Shown one piece after another: positions 1-8,772 of a stretch of 64,000 nucleotides of DNA. Origin of the DNA: Lysobacteraceae bacterium (GTDB lineage: Bacteria; Pseudomonadota; Gammaproteobacteria; Xanthomonadales; Rhodanobacteraceae); NCBI GenBank assembly GCA_021372495.1, contig JAJFUF010000040.1, positions 1-64,000 on the forward strand. The letters run 5' to 3'. The notes under the pieces are model-generated. The model did not search any database, was not told the DNA's origin, and saw only the letters and a list, made by a program, of their open reading frames with translations. Position 1 is the stretch's first letter. The number at the start of each line of letters is the position of its first letter. Made by a program: the position numbers and the translations under genes.

Positions 1-1205
1 AGGTTGCGCACCTCGGTCGCCACCACCGCGAAGCCGCGGCCCTGCTCGCCCGCGCGCGCCGCTTCCACCGCCGCGTTCAGCGCCAGCAGGTTGGTCTGGA
101 ACGCGATCTCGTCGATCAGGCCGACGATGTCGGCGATCTTCCTGCTCGAGGCATTCACCTCGCCCATCGCCTGCACCGCGCGCGCCACCACCTCGCCGCC
201 ACGCTCGGCCTGCTCGCGCGCGCCGCGCGCCAACTGGTTGGCCTGCGAGGCGTTGCCCGCATTCTGCTTGACCGTCGCGGTCATCTCCTCCATCGACGAG
301 GCGGTTTCCTCCAGCGAGCTGGCCTGCTCCTGCGTGCGCTGCGACAGGTCGTCGTTGCCCTGCGCGATCTGCTTCGCCGCGACGCCCACCGACTCGGAGC
401 TGCCGCGCACCTCACGCACGATGCCGGTCAGTTTGGCATCCATGCGCTGCAACGACTCCAGCAGCCGGCCCAGCTCGTCGCGGGTCTCGATCTCGACGCG
501 GTTGTCGAGCCGGCCCTCGGCGATGTTGTCGGCCACGCGCACCGCGGTGCCGAGCGAGCGCGTGATCGAGCGGATCAGCAGGAAGCTGAGCAGCAGGCTG
601 AGGCCGAGCCCGGTGCCGATGGCCACATAGGCGACCATCGAGCTGCGCCGCATGTACTGCTCGTCGGCGGCGTAGGTTTCCTGGGCGATCTTCGTCTGCA
701 TCGCGACCAGCGCGCCGACGTCGCCGCGGGTCGCCGCGTAGTCGGTTTCGACGTTGCCGTCGAGCGCATCGGTCGCGTGCTTGAAATCGTGCGCGGCGAG
801 CGCGTTCAGCGCTTCGTCCAGGGCCTTGGCAAAGGCGTCGCGATCCGTCTCGAAGCGCTTCGCCAGCGGGCGCTCGCGTTCGGACAGGTCGGCGCCGCGG
901 AACGTCGCCAGCAGGGTGTCGATCTCGGCCTGCTTGGCGTGCACGCCGGCGACCGCGGCGTCGGCCTTGTCGGCGTCGCCCGCGTTCGCCGCCCGCAGCG
1001 CGCTCGCGCGCGCGCTGCCGAGCAGCTCGAACGCCAGCGCCAGCGCGTTGCTGGGCACCAGCTTGTTGGCATAGATGTCCTGCAGCGACTGGTTGCTGCG
1101 CTGCAGCCCGCTGATGCCGAGCGTACCGACGACCACCAGCATCACGCTGACCACGCCCAGCGTGATCATCAACTTCAGTTTGATCGAAAGACGCGACATG
1201 AACAT
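1..1205 (-). CDS. Methyl-accepting chemotaxis protein, 3' end cut by window edge
   Basis: Inner-membrane chemoreceptor that controls CheA kinase activity. Only the first 401 residues are in the window; the frame is open at base 1. The start ATG has a strong AGGAGG-type ribosome site 5 bases upstream. The N-terminus is a short basic stretch, then a transmembrane helix (about residues 10-32), an Ala-rich helical periplasmic region of the four-helix-bundle type, a second membrane segment near residue 195, HAMP and the signalling hairpin. The hairpin shows the conserved [20 protein letters not shown] block and then [10 protein letters not shown] at the edge. A FliA-like promoter lies about 200 bp upstream. 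The ligand cannot be predicted. Confidence 0.95.
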   Translation of the reverse strand, partial: MFMSRLSIKLKLMITLGVVSVMLVVVGTLGISGLQRSNQSLQDIYANKLVPSNALALAFELLGSARASALRAANAGDADKADAAVAGVHAKQAEIDTLLATFRGADLSERERPLAKRFETDRDAFAKALDEALNALAAHDFKHATDALDGNVETDYAATRGDVGALVAMQTKIAQETYAADEQYMRRSSMVAYVAIGTGLGLSLLLSFLLIRSITRSLGTAVRVADNIAEGRLDNRVEIETRDELGRLLESLQRMDAKLTGIVREVRGSSESVGVAAKQIAQGNDDLSQRTQEQASSLEETASSMEEMTATVKQNAGNASQANQLARGAREQAERGGEVVARAVQAMGEVNASSRKIADIVGLIDEIAFQTNLLALNAAVEAARAGEQGRGFAVVATEVRN

Positions 1206-1404
1206 GGAAAACCCCTCCTTTCATGGGAAGAAAATCGGGGCCCGTGCACGTGCGCACCGGTGGCCCCGTCCTGGGTACTGCGGTACTGCGCATGCGAATT
1301 CCCGGCCCGCCGCGGCCGTCGGTTGCGACGACGCGGCATCCGTCGGTCCGGGTGCCGGCACGCGTACGACCTGCCGGCGCAGCCGTCCGATCGACGGCCC
1401 TCAC

Positions 1405-1431
1405 TTATCGGCGCTCGCCATGCGGAATTGA
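1405..1431 (-). promoter_or_regulatory. Sigma-28 (FliA)-like promoter for the chemoreceptor
   Basis: On the minus strand TCAATTCC, an 11-base spacer and GCCGATAA match the flagellar sigma-28 pattern (TAAAGTTT/TCAAG, 11-12 bases, GCCGATAA) with a perfect -10 element. It points at the receptor that starts at 1205 and would leave a leader of about 190 nt. The promoter assignment is by sequence match only. Confidence 0.6.
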
Positions 1432-1590
1432 GCAAGCCCGGCGCAAGCTTCCGCGCCGGCGGCGGGCCGTGCCGGCGGCGCGATACTCGCCGCACCGCCA
1501 TTTCCTGACTTATGCTTGGAGGCTGGACATGCCTTCCGGGCGCGCCTGCTGCGGCCCGGCGCCGATCACAGCCACATCGCAGGGGTATCT

Positions 1591-2016
1591 ATGCGCGCCT
1601 TCCGCTCCACCACTTCGTTCGGCCGTGCCGCGCTGCTCGGCCTCGGTCTCGCCCTCGGCGGCACCGTCATCGCCGCCATCGCCGCGACGCCGGTCGCCTT
1701 CGAGGACGGCAACGCGTGGTCGCAACTGCGCGGCAGCCTGAACCCGGCCGACTACAAGCAGGACTACACGGTCGCCGGACACGCCGGCAAGACGCTGGCG
1801 CTGCGCCTGTTCTCGAAGAACCCCAACATCTACCTGAAGGTGACCGGCCCCACCGGCAGGAAGCCGCTGGTCGACACCATCAAGACGGGCGAGACGACCT
1901 GGTCGGCGCCGATGCCTGCCGACGGCGACTACACCGTCGAGGTGTACATGCTGCCGGAAATCGCCAAGGCGACGACCGGCGACCAGCCCTACGCGCTGCA
2001 GGTCGGCATCTACTGA
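1591..2016 (+). CDS. Secreted beta-sandwich protein, PliG/PPC-like
   Basis: A 141-residue protein with a signal peptide: basic start MRAFR, a hydrophobic Leu/Gly/Ala stretch at about residues 12-30, and cleavage near AIAATPVA. The mature part resembles small periplasmic beta-sandwich proteins of the PliG lysozyme-inhibitor or bacterial pre-peptidase C-terminal type: repeated aromatic and Gly strands, a WSAPMPADGDYTVEVYMLPE stretch, and a final YALQVGIY strand. The start has AGGGG about 6 bases upstream. The gene stands alone between the divergent receptor and a convergent gene. The lysozyme-inhibitor role is only a possibility; the fold is more certain than the function. Confidence 0.7.
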   Translation: MRAFRSTTSFGRAALLGLGLALGGTVIAAIAATPVAFEDGNAWSQLRGSLNPADYKQDYTVAGHAGKTLALRLFSKNPNIYLKVTGPTGRKPLVDTIKTGETTWSAPMPADGDYTVEVYMLPEIAKATTGDQPYALQVGIY

Positions 2017-2110
2017 GGCTCGGGGCCGCCGCTCCCGCACGCGGGCGGCGGCAACAGGCGGAAGCCGCTGCGCGGCTCCGCCCGGCGACGCCGCGTGGCC
2101 GGCACGCGGG

Positions 2111-3235
2111 TCAGTGCCGCAGCAGCGCCAGCACGATCTCGAGCGCGATCAGCAGCACGATGGCGATCTCCAGCAGCTCGGCGCGGCGGCTGGACGCTTC
2201 CTCGTACAGCGCGGCGTAGGTGTCGCGGATGATCGCCAGTTTCCGATCGACCGATGCGCTCAGCGCCGGCACGCGGAACAGCTCCAGCGCGGCGCTGTAG
2301 ACGCGCGCCAGATAGACGTCCTCGGTCACCTGCAGCGCGTTGTCGACCTTCTCCGTCAGCTCGGTCACTTCGGCGACCAGCGTGTACAGCCGGCGCGCGA
2401 GATTGGCGAAGCGGCGCGAGGCCAGCAGCGAGACCGCGCGGCGCGCGTCCTCGACGCGGTCGTACATGCGCGGCAGCTCGTCGTCGAGCAGCGCGTCGTA
2501 GTAGCGGAACTCGACCAACTGCGCGTTGGCCACCTCGATCACGTCGGCGACGTCGGAATCGCGGCGCGGCTCGTAGATGAAGGCGCGGTCCCAGGTCAGC
2601 ACGACCAGGTCGTCGGCGTAGTAGGAAAAGCTGCGCGCCAGCAGGTCGCGCCGCGCGGCTTCCGACAGCGGGCGCGCCTCGCCCGACAGCAGCCCGGCCA
2701 GGTCCACCCGCGCGCGCAACGCCGCCGCGTCGAGCGGCTCGTCCAGCGCATGCACGGTGCCGAGCAGGTAGTCCTCCTGCAGCACGGCTTCGCCCGCCGG
2801 CCGCGTCAACGCGGGCGCGACGATCGTGCGCACGTGATCCAGCAGCGCGTCCCAGAACGCCGGCGGCGCACCCGGCCCCACGGCGCGGTCGAGCGCGTTG
2901 AAGCGCGCGGCGAATTCGCTCCACGACGCGTCGGCGACGGCGACGCGCACGGCCAGCGCGGCGACGCCGAAGTCGTACAGGCGCGCGGTGACCTGCGCGC
3001 TCACCTCGGCTTCGCCCAGCCGCAGCGCCACCGGCTCCAGCACCAGGCGCAGCGGCGGCACGCCGAAGGCGAGCGCCTTGGGCGGCGCGCTGCTCAGGCG
3101 GGTGCGGCTGCTGGCGCCGCCGACGTGCGCGGCCCACAGCGCCTCGGCGCGGGCGAGGTCGATCGCATAGGCGATGTCGAACAGCCGCAGCGCGACCAGT
3201 TCGCCGGACCGGATCGTGATGGCGGACGCGCTCAC
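2111..3235 (-). CDS. RMD1/YagE-like (DUF155-type) protein with C-terminal membrane anchor
   Basis: A protein of about 374 residues. The chosen GTG start has AGGAG about 9 bases upstream. The N-terminal half is a mixed alpha/beta domain (FDIAYAIDLARAEALW, later YDFGVAALAVRV). A long helical region follows, and the last 20 residues form a hydrophobic helix that starts with Leu-Glu and includes an internal Glu. DUF155/RMD1 proteins, found in bacteria and mitochondria, have this layout: a DFG-type strand, a helical stalk and a single tail anchor containing Glu. Cellular role is unknown for bacterial members. The family call is from motif memory and is moderate. Confidence 0.55.
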   Translation of the reverse strand: MSASAITIRSGELVALRLFDIAYAIDLARAEALWAAHVGGASSRTRLSSAPPKALAFGVPPLRLVLEPVALRLGEAEVSAQVTARLYDFGVAALAVRVAVADASWSEFAARFNALDRAVGPGAPPAFWDALLDHVRTIVAPALTRPAGEAVLQEDYLLGTVHALDEPLDAAALRARVDLAGLLSGEARPLSEAARRDLLARSFSYYADDLVVLTWDRAFIYEPRRDSDVADVIEVANAQLVEFRYYDALLDDELPRMYDRVEDARRAVSLLASRRFANLARRLYTLVAEVTELTEKVDNALQVTEDVYLARVYSAALELFRVPALSASVDRKLAIIRDTYAALYEEASSRRAELLEIAIVLLIALEIVLALLRH

Positions 3236-3314
3236 CGTCGCATGCTCCTGCGCCCTGCTGCGGGAACCGAGTGTAGCGGGCCGCCGCACCGCGCGCTGCG
3301 GCGGCGCCGGTCGA

Positions 3315-4691
3315 TCAGCCCAGCGCGCGGACGCGGAAGCTGCGGCCCTTGATCCTGCCCTCGCGCAGGCGCCGCAGCGCCTTGTCGGCCAGCTCGCGCC
3401 GGATCGCCACGTAGGCGCGGGTGGCGAACACGTCGATCTTGCCGACCGCCTCGGCGGCGAGGCCGGCCTCGCCGGTCAGCGCGCCGAGGATGTCGCCCGG
3501 GCGCATCTTGTCGCGGCGACCGCCGTCGATCACCAGGGTCGCCATCGGCGCCAGCGTCAGCGTCTTGCCCTTCGGCGCGGACAGCTTGAGCGTGCCCCAC
3601 GCCACCGGCGCCCCCTGGCGTTCCTCGATGGCCGCGACGCGCGGGCGTTCGCGCGGCGTGCACAGGCTGAGCGCAAGCCCCTGCCGGCCGGCACGCCCGG
3701 TGCGGCCGATGCGGTGCACGTACGCCTCGGGATCGCTGGCCACGTCGAACGCGATCACCGCGGGCAGCTCCTTGATGTCGAGGCCGCGCGCGGCGACGTC
3801 GGTCGCGACCAGCACCGCGCAACTGCGGTTGGCGAAGCGCACCAGCACCTCGTCGCGTTCGCGCTGGTCGAGCTCGCCGTGCAGCGCCAGCGCGGAGAAG
3901 CCGCGGCGGTCGAGGTCCGCGGCGACCTCTTCGGTATCGCGTCGGGTGTTGCAGAACACCAGTGCGGACTCGGGCCGGTGCGCGGCCAGCAGCGCGGCCA
4001 GCGCGTCGAGCTTGCGTGCCGGCTCGACTTCGTAGAAGCGCTGCTCGATGGCGCCCTCGGCGTGCGCGGTGTCGACGATCACCTCGACCGGGTCGTGCTG
4101 GAATTTCGCGCTGATCTCGCGGATCGCCTCGGGATAGGTCGCCGAGAACAGCAGGGTCTGGTGGTGTTTGGGCATCTTGCCGGCGATCTCGGCGACCGCC
4201 TCCTCGAAGCCCATGTCGAGCATGCGGTCGGCCTCGTCCAGCACCAGCACCTTGACCCCGCCCGCGTGCAGCGCACCCTTGCGCAGCAGTTCCTGCACGC
4301 GCCCCGGCGTGCCGACGACGATGTGCGGATCGTGCACCAGCGAGGCCAGCTGCGGGCCGAGCGGCATGCCGCCGCACAGGGTCAGCAGCTTGACGTTGGG
4401 GATGAATGCGGCGAGCCGGCGGATCGCCTTGCTCACCTGGTCGGCCAGCTCGCGCGTGGGGCACAGCACCAGCGCCTGCAGGCGGATCGTGGCGGGATCG
4501 AGCCGCGCCAGCAGGCCGAGCCCGAACGCCACGGTCTTGCCGCTGCCGGTGCGCGCCTGCGCGATCACGTCGCGTCCCTCCAGCATCGGCGGCAGGCTGT
4601 GTGCCTGCACCGGCGTCATGCGCGCATGGCCGAGCGCATCGACGCCCTGCAGCAGGGGCGCCCCCAGGGGCAACGAAGCGAAGTCAGTCAT
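3315..4691 (-). CDS. dbpA: ATP-dependent RNA helicase DbpA
   Basis: A 458-residue DEAD-box helicase. DbpA acts in 50S ribosome assembly and is stimulated by hairpin 92 of 23S rRNA. Visible motifs: Q motif around MTPVQ (residues 26-30), Walker A ARTGSGKT (46-53), PTRELA, TPGR, VLDEADRML, SAT, ATDVAARGLDI and HRIGRTGRAGR. After the helicase core, a C-terminal domain of about 75 residues (from TLTLAPMATLVIDGG to FRVRALG) matches the RNA-binding domain that separates DbpA from other DEAD-box proteins. Length fits E. coli DbpA (457). The start ATG opens MTDFASLPL, as expected. Confidence 0.95.
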   Translation of the reverse strand: MTDFASLPLGAPLLQGVDALGHARMTPVQAHSLPPMLEGRDVIAQARTGSGKTVAFGLGLLARLDPATIRLQALVLCPTRELADQVSKAIRRLAAFIPNVKLLTLCGGMPLGPQLASLVHDPHIVVGTPGRVQELLRKGALHAGGVKVLVLDEADRMLDMGFEEAVAEIAGKMPKHHQTLLFSATYPEAIREISAKFQHDPVEVIVDTAHAEGAIEQRFYEVEPARKLDALAALLAAHRPESALVFCNTRRDTEEVAADLDRRGFSALALHGELDQRERDEVLVRFANRSCAVLVATDVAARGLDIKELPAVIAFDVASDPEAYVHRIGRTGRAGRQGLALSLCTPRERPRVAAIEERQGAPVAWGTLKLSAPKGKTLTLAPMATLVIDGGRRDKMRPGDILGALTGEAGLAAEAVGKIDVFATRAYVAIRRELADKALRRLREGRIKGRSFRVRALG

Positions 4692-4823
4692 GCGCCATGA
4701 TCGCAAAAACGGCGGCGGCGCGCGTATCGCGGCGCCGGGCGGCTGCACCTCCCGTGCCCGGCAAGGCGCATACTGAGTGCGGCCCACCGTACGGAACGGC
4801 CGTACTCCACAGAGGAAAGCGCC

Positions 4824-4940
4824 ATGAGCAAGGGCATGAACCAGAAGAAGGACACGAAGAAGAAACCGACCCGCACGATGAAGGAGAAGCGGGCGGCCAA
4901 GCACGAAAAGAAGGCGGCCAAGTCGTTCACGCCGGCCTGA
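4824..4940 (+). CDS. Small Lys-rich conserved protein (38 aa)
   Basis: A 38-residue, extremely basic protein (MSKGMNQKKDTKKKPTRTMK, then more Lys/Ala) ending SFTPA. AGAGGAAA lies 6 bases before the ATG, and a terminator-like hairpin starts 13 bases after the stop; both support a real gene. It is divergent from dbpA. High charge suggests an RNA- or ribosome-associated role, which is inference. No enzyme domain can fit. Confidence 0.75.
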   Translation: MSKGMNQKKDTKKKPTRTMKEKRAAKHEKKAAKSFTPA

Positions 4941-4953
4941 CCCCGCCTCGACA

Positions 4954-4984
4954 CGGCGCCGCGCAAGGCGGCGCCGCGGGTTTT
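4954..4984 (+). terminator. Rho-independent terminator
   Basis: A 9-bp GC stem (CGGCGCCGC / GCGGCGCCG) with a GCAAG loop, followed by CGGGTTTT, directly downstream of the 38-residue gene. Confidence 0.6.
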
Positions 4985-5085
4985 CCGCATCTTGCACGCG
5001 GTTCATCGCGCGCGACGCGCTCCGCTGCGGCGTTTCGGCTGCGCGACGCTTCTTCGCTACAATGCGCCCTTTCCGAGGGACGATG

Positions 5086-5253
5086 ATGGCGAAAACCAAC
5101 TATTCATTCGAGAAGCGCCAGCGCGATCTGGCCAAGAAGAAAAAGCAGGACGAAAAGCGCCAGAAGAAGGCTGCGCGCAACGCGGGCGGCGGCGCGGATG
5201 CCGCGCCGGAATCCGCGCCCGGCGCCGTGCCGCCCGCCCCGCACGCGGACTGA
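5086..5253 (+). CDS. Small Lys-rich conserved protein (MAKTNYSFEKRQ type)
   Basis: A 55-residue protein. GAGGGA sits 5 bases before this ATG; an ATG one codon upstream is the alternative. The N-terminal half is basic and helical (MAKTNYSFEKRQRDLAKKKK, then QDEKRQKKAARN) and the tail is Ala/Pro-rich and disordered. I know this as a small conserved protein of Xanthomonadales and relatives with no assigned function. It lies 64 bases before the convergent rluF stop. Confidence 0.8.
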   Translation: MAKTNYSFEKRQRDLAKKKKQDEKRQKKAARNAGGGADAAPESAPGAVPPAPHAD

Positions 5254-5316
5254 GCGGCCTCCGCGGCGGACCGCCGCGGCCGCATCGACCGGCGCGCCGC
5301 GGAACCCGCCGCGCGC

Positions 5317-6030
5317 CTACCACTGGGTGCGTTCGGGCAGCAGCCCCTTCAGCTCGGCATCGGTCAGGTTGCGCCATTGGCCGATGCGCAGGTTGCCGAG
5401 CTTCACGTTGATGATGCGCACGCGCCGCAATTGCGTGACCCGATAGCCGAACGCCGCCGCCATCAGCCGGATCTGCCGGTTCAGGCCCTGGGTCAGCACG
5501 ATGCGGAAGCCGAACTTGGCGATGCGCGCGGTGCGGCATGGCTTGGTCATCTGGCCGTGGACGCGCACGCCGCGCGCCATGCCGGCGAGGAAGCCCTCGC
5601 TGACCGGCTTGTTCACGCCGACCAGGTACTCCTTCTCGTGCGCGTTCTCCGAGCGCAGGATCTCGTTGACGATATCGCCGTTGCTGGTCAGCAGGATCAG
5701 CCCTTCGGAATCCTTGTCGAGGCGCCCGACCGGGAAGATGCGCTGCTGGTGGTCGACGAAATCGACGATGTTGCCCGGCACGCCGGTGTCGGTGGTGCAG
5801 GTGATGCCGATCGGCTTGTTCAGCGCGATGTAGACATGGCGGCGCGCGCCGCGCGGCGCCGCCTTCAGGCGCACGATCTCGCCGTCGACGCGGACCTCGT
5901 CGCCTTCCAGCGCCTTCGCGCCGACCTCGGCGCGCGCGCCGTTGATCGTCACCCGCCCGGCGGCGAGCAGCTCGTCCGCCTCGCGGCGCGAACACAGGCC
6001 GGTTTCGCTGATGTACTTGTTGACGCGCAT
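5317..6030 (-). CDS. rluF: 23S rRNA pseudouridine(2604) synthase RluF
   Basis: A 237-residue RNA-modifying enzyme. An N-terminal S4 RNA-binding domain (MRVNKYISETGLCSRREADE, residues 1-55) precedes the RsuA/RluB/E/F-type synthase domain. The catalytic motif is GRLDKDSEGL with the nucleophile Asp at about 105, followed by LLTSNGD. The EKEYLV and GLNRQIRLMAAAFGY motifs are present. The RluF signature MTKPCRTA-type stretch, rather than an RluB/RsuA pattern, supports F over the paralogs. RluF modifies U2604 and, more weakly, U2605 in E. coli. Length is shorter than E. coli RluF (290) because the C-terminal tail is missing. Confidence 0.9.
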   Translation of the reverse strand: MRVNKYISETGLCSRREADELLAAGRVTINGARAEVGAKALEGDEVRVDGEIVRLKAAPRGARRHVYIALNKPIGITCTTDTGVPGNIVDFVDHQQRIFPVGRLDKDSEGLILLTSNGDIVNEILRSENAHEKEYLVGVNKPVSEGFLAGMARGVRVHGQMTKPCRTARIAKFGFRIVLTQGLNRQIRLMAAAFGYRVTQLRRVRIINVKLGNLRIGQWRNLTDAELKGLLPERTQW

Positions 6031-6125
6031 GCGCAGTCGCGGGGCGGCGGAAAGCGCGCATTATCCGTCAGGACCGCGGCGTGCGGCGCGGACGCGCGGC
6101 CATGCGCGTGGGAGAATGCCCGGCC

Positions 6126-6422
6126 ATGGCCCACCCCTCCGCCGATTCCGCTGCCGTCCGCTGCGACACCTGCCAGGCCTGCTGCTGCCGGCTCAAGGTC
6201 GTGCTGCAGCCCGATGACGCCGTGCCCGATGCATACATCGACGTCGACGCGCACGGCATGCAGGTGATGGCCCGGCTCGAGGACGGCTGGTGCATCGCCC
6301 TCGACCGCGACACGATGCGCTGCACGATCTACGCCGACCGCCCGCTCGTGTGCCGCGAGTTCGCGATGGGCGGCGCCGACTGCCGCGAAGAACGCGCGGC
6401 CTGGCTGGACGCGCGGCGTTAG
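6126..6422 (+). CDS. YkgJ-type cysteine-cluster (zinc/iron-chelating) protein
   Basis: A 98-residue cytoplasmic protein with a dense Cys cluster at the N-terminus (C13, C16, C19, C20, C21) and further Cys in GWCIALDRDTMRCTIYADRPLVCREF and in the GGADC stretch. This spacing (CxxCxxCC... then WC, MRC, VC) is the UPF0153/YkgJ metal-binding family. The ATG at 6126 opens MAHPSADSAAVRC; an upstream in-frame ATG at 6102 would add 8 residues. It is divergent from rluF. The family is thought to bind Zn or an Fe-S centre; the biological role is not known. Confidence 0.85.
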   Translation: MAHPSADSAAVRCDTCQACCCRLKVVLQPDDAVPDAYIDVDAHGMQVMARLEDGWCIALDRDTMRCTIYADRPLVCREFAMGGADCREERAAWLDARR

Positions 6423-6483
6423 GCGCCGCCCACGGCGCCGCGTTCATGGGCTCTCTCGCCACCGGATAGAGGATCGGCGCGAG

Positions 6484-6580
6484 GGGTGCCGTCCGCAGGA
6501 CGGCCGCTGTTCGCCAACGCAATGCACGCGCTGCCGCATGCGCCGCGCGATCATCTCCCTCTCCCCAGCGGGGAGAGGGA
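6484..6580. repeat. Palindromic repeat pair (GCCGTCC/GGACGGC and TCCCTCTCCCC/GGGGAGAGGGA)
   Basis: Two inverted repeats lie between the YkgJ gene and the S10 peptidase. One is GCCGTCC-GCA-GGACGGC at 6488-6504. The other is an 11-bp stem with loop AGC at 6556-6580. The same two elements recur together near 63734-63791, and the second type also at 57415. The rest of 6423-6629 holds nothing else I can see. Confidence 0.75.
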
Positions 6581-6629
6581 AAGCAAAGCCAAAGCGCGCC
6601 GCCGCGCAGCGCGAGATAAGGCGAAGCGT

Positions 6630-8135
6630 TCAGTGCTTCGCGTACACCGCCATCACGTCGCGGCGCAATGCGGCCTGGCTCGTGCCGCGGCTGTAGAACA
6701 TGTGGCCGCCGGGATATTCCTTCACCTGCACGCGGCTGGCGTCGCCCATCACCGGCATCTGGTCGACGATCAGCACGGAGGCCATGAACGGGCACGACAG
6801 GTCGCCCCAGCCGTGCACGATCAGCACCTGCAGCTTGGGGTCGATCGCCACCGCCTGGCGCAACTCCTGCACCGAACCGCGTCCTGAACCTTCGCGGTTC
6901 CACAGGCGGTTCACCTCGTAGCTGAGCGCGTTGTAGCGGCCGTCGTACTTCCAGCCGACGGTGCGGGTGATGAAGTCGACCATCGCCGTGGTGGTCGGCG
7001 CGATGATGCCGTCGAGGATCGGGTCGTTGGTGCGCTGCTCGGGGTCGAACGGGAACGGATCCCACGCGGTCACGTTGGAATCGTAGCGGCTGCCGAGCTT
7101 GCCCTCGGCACGGTACACCTCGCGCAGGTAGGCCTGTGTCTCCAGTCGCCCGCCGGAGCGGCGCACGAAGGCCGGATCGAGGCCGGAGAGTTCGGTGACG
7201 CGCTTGACGATGCGCTCCAGCGCCTGCGGATCGGAGCGCCCCTTGAGCAGGTCGGTGACGTAGTCGCCGCGCGTGTAGGCGATCACGTCGGCCATCGCCG
7301 CATCGGTCAGCTTGCCCTGCCGCTCGAGGTTGGCGGCGGCGATGCTGGGCAGGGTCAGCATCCACGGCAGCGGCGACAGGTCGCCGTCCTTGGAAGCGTC
7401 CGGATCGAGGTACGGCGAGACCAGCACCATGCCGTTCATCGCCACGCCGAGGCGCGTCTGCAGGTAGTGCGTGATGCGCGGACCGCGGAAGCCGCCGTAG
7501 CTTTCGCCGACCAGGTACTTGCGCGAGGTCATGCGCCCGTTCTTCACCAGCCAGTCGTAGACCACGCGCGACAGGTAGTGGATGTCGGCATCGGTGGCGT
7601 AGAACTGCTTCTTCGCCTCGTCTTCCGGCACGCGCGCGCGGCTGAAGCCGGTGCCGACCGGGTCGATGAACACGAGATCGGTGAAATCGAGCCAGGTGCC
7701 GGGGTTGTCGCGCAGCGTGGCCGGGTCCGACGGGCTGTCGCCTTCGGCGCCGAACTGCACGTGCTTCGGCCCGAGCGCGCCGAGGTTCAGGTACACCGAC
7801 GAGGCACCCGGCCCGCCGTTCAGCGCGAACGTCACCGGGCGGTCGCGACCGGGCACGGTGTAGGCGACGTACATCACGTCGGCGATCACCTTGCCCTTCG
7901 CGTCGCGCACCGGCAGCGAGCCGACGGTGGCCTGGTAGCGCACCGTCCTGCCGCCGATCTCCACGCTCTGCTGCACGGACTTGTCGGCCGGGAACGGCGG
8001 CAGGTCCATGCCGTCGTCGGCGTGACTCGCCTTGGCGTCCTTCGCCGGCGCATCGGCGGCGAAGGACGGCGCCGGCGCGAACGCGCCGACAGTCAGGCAC
8101 GCCGCCAGCACGGCGGCCATGGAACGCTGGAACAT
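6630..8135 (-). CDS. Secreted S10-family serine carboxypeptidase-like protein
   Basis: A 501-residue exported peptidase. The signal peptide is MFQRSMAAVLAACLTVGAFA with cleavage near SFAADA. S10 hallmarks are the oxyanion-hole strand ALNGGPGASS (about 104-113), FIDPVGTGFS, and the nucleophile elbow VGESYGGFRGPR with Ser at about 212. A C-terminal LIVHGWGDLSCPF carries the likely catalytic Asp, and GGHMFYSR the His. An AAGGGG ribosome site lies 7 bases before the ATG. It probably removes C-terminal residues from peptides in the periplasm or medium. Several such S10 peptidases are common in Xanthomonadales. No signs of disruption. Confidence 0.92.
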   Translation of the reverse strand: MFQRSMAAVLAACLTVGAFAPAPSFAADAPAKDAKASHADDGMDLPPFPADKSVQQSVEIGGRTVRYQATVGSLPVRDAKGKVIADVMYVAYTVPGRDRPVTFALNGGPGASSVYLNLGALGPKHVQFGAEGDSPSDPATLRDNPGTWLDFTDLVFIDPVGTGFSRARVPEDEAKKQFYATDADIHYLSRVVYDWLVKNGRMTSRKYLVGESYGGFRGPRITHYLQTRLGVAMNGMVLVSPYLDPDASKDGDLSPLPWMLTLPSIAAANLERQGKLTDAAMADVIAYTRGDYVTDLLKGRSDPQALERIVKRVTELSGLDPAFVRRSGGRLETQAYLREVYRAEGKLGSRYDSNVTAWDPFPFDPEQRTNDPILDGIIAPTTTAMVDFITRTVGWKYDGRYNALSYEVNRLWNREGSGRGSVQELRQAVAIDPKLQVLIVHGWGDLSCPFMASVLIVDQMPVMGDASRVQVKEYPGGHMFYSRGTSQAALRRDVMAVYAKH

Positions 8136-8491
8136 GCGGAACCCCTTGTCGAATGCAACGAAGCGGACCCGCGCAGGTTAGCCGCCATCGTGCCGGCTGC
8201 GATGTGCCGAAAGGCGCATTTGGAAGGTCGGCGCCGCGGCATCCGCTGGTTGCGCTCGCGTCATCCCGGTGTGCCATGCCGCCGCCGTGCGCGGCGGTGG
8301 TCTGCCCGGAAATATCCAAGGCGGGCCCGACGGCGCCGTGGCAAACCCGGGTCGAATTCCGATGGCGCACACCCGCAATCTGCGCGCGTGGGCACGAGTG
8401 CGCGATGTCTGTTCGCACCTCAGCCGCAAGGCGCACGGCGAGGGCCTGCTCAGCGTAGCGAGGCGATCGATCGAGCAACCGAAAAAAAAAC

Positions 8492-8518
8492 TAAAGGTGA
8501 TGCTCACATTGCCGTTAA
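8492..8518 (+). promoter_or_regulatory. Sigma-28 (FliA)-like promoter of the chemotaxis operon
   Basis: TAAAGGTG, an 11-base spacer and GCCGTTAA match the flagellar sigma-28 consensus at nearly all key positions. A nine-A run lies just upstream. It is the only clear promoter in the 637-bp gap 8136-8772 and would give the operon a leader of about 245 nt. That leader (8527-8772) has no open frame I would call and no riboswitch I recognise. Confidence 0.7.
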
Positions 8519-8772
8519 GTACTTTTGTACACAGATGTAAATGTCTCTGGTCAAGACGCATGGATGCGATGGGTCGCAGCCCCAGGCATGCGAGTCGGCG
8601 CATCACGCGATCGAACCCGACGGCCGCCTGCCGCAGGTCGCGCGCACAAACCGCGCCCGCCCCCCAGCGTGGACGTACCGCATGTGGTCCGCCCGCGCCC
8701 GCGCCTCCGCATGCCGTCATGACGTAACAGGGCCCCGTACTCACAAAAAAGAACAAGAACGCAGCAAGGGAT

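Noticed and set aside
412..1404. Minus-strand 330-codon frame at the left edge
   Set aside because: Out of frame with the chemoreceptor, which shows the conserved signalling motif and a good ribosome site.
8461..8760. c-di-GMP or other riboswitch in the long chemotaxis leader
   Set aside because: I looked for conserved GEMM-type blocks and found none; only the promoter is supported.
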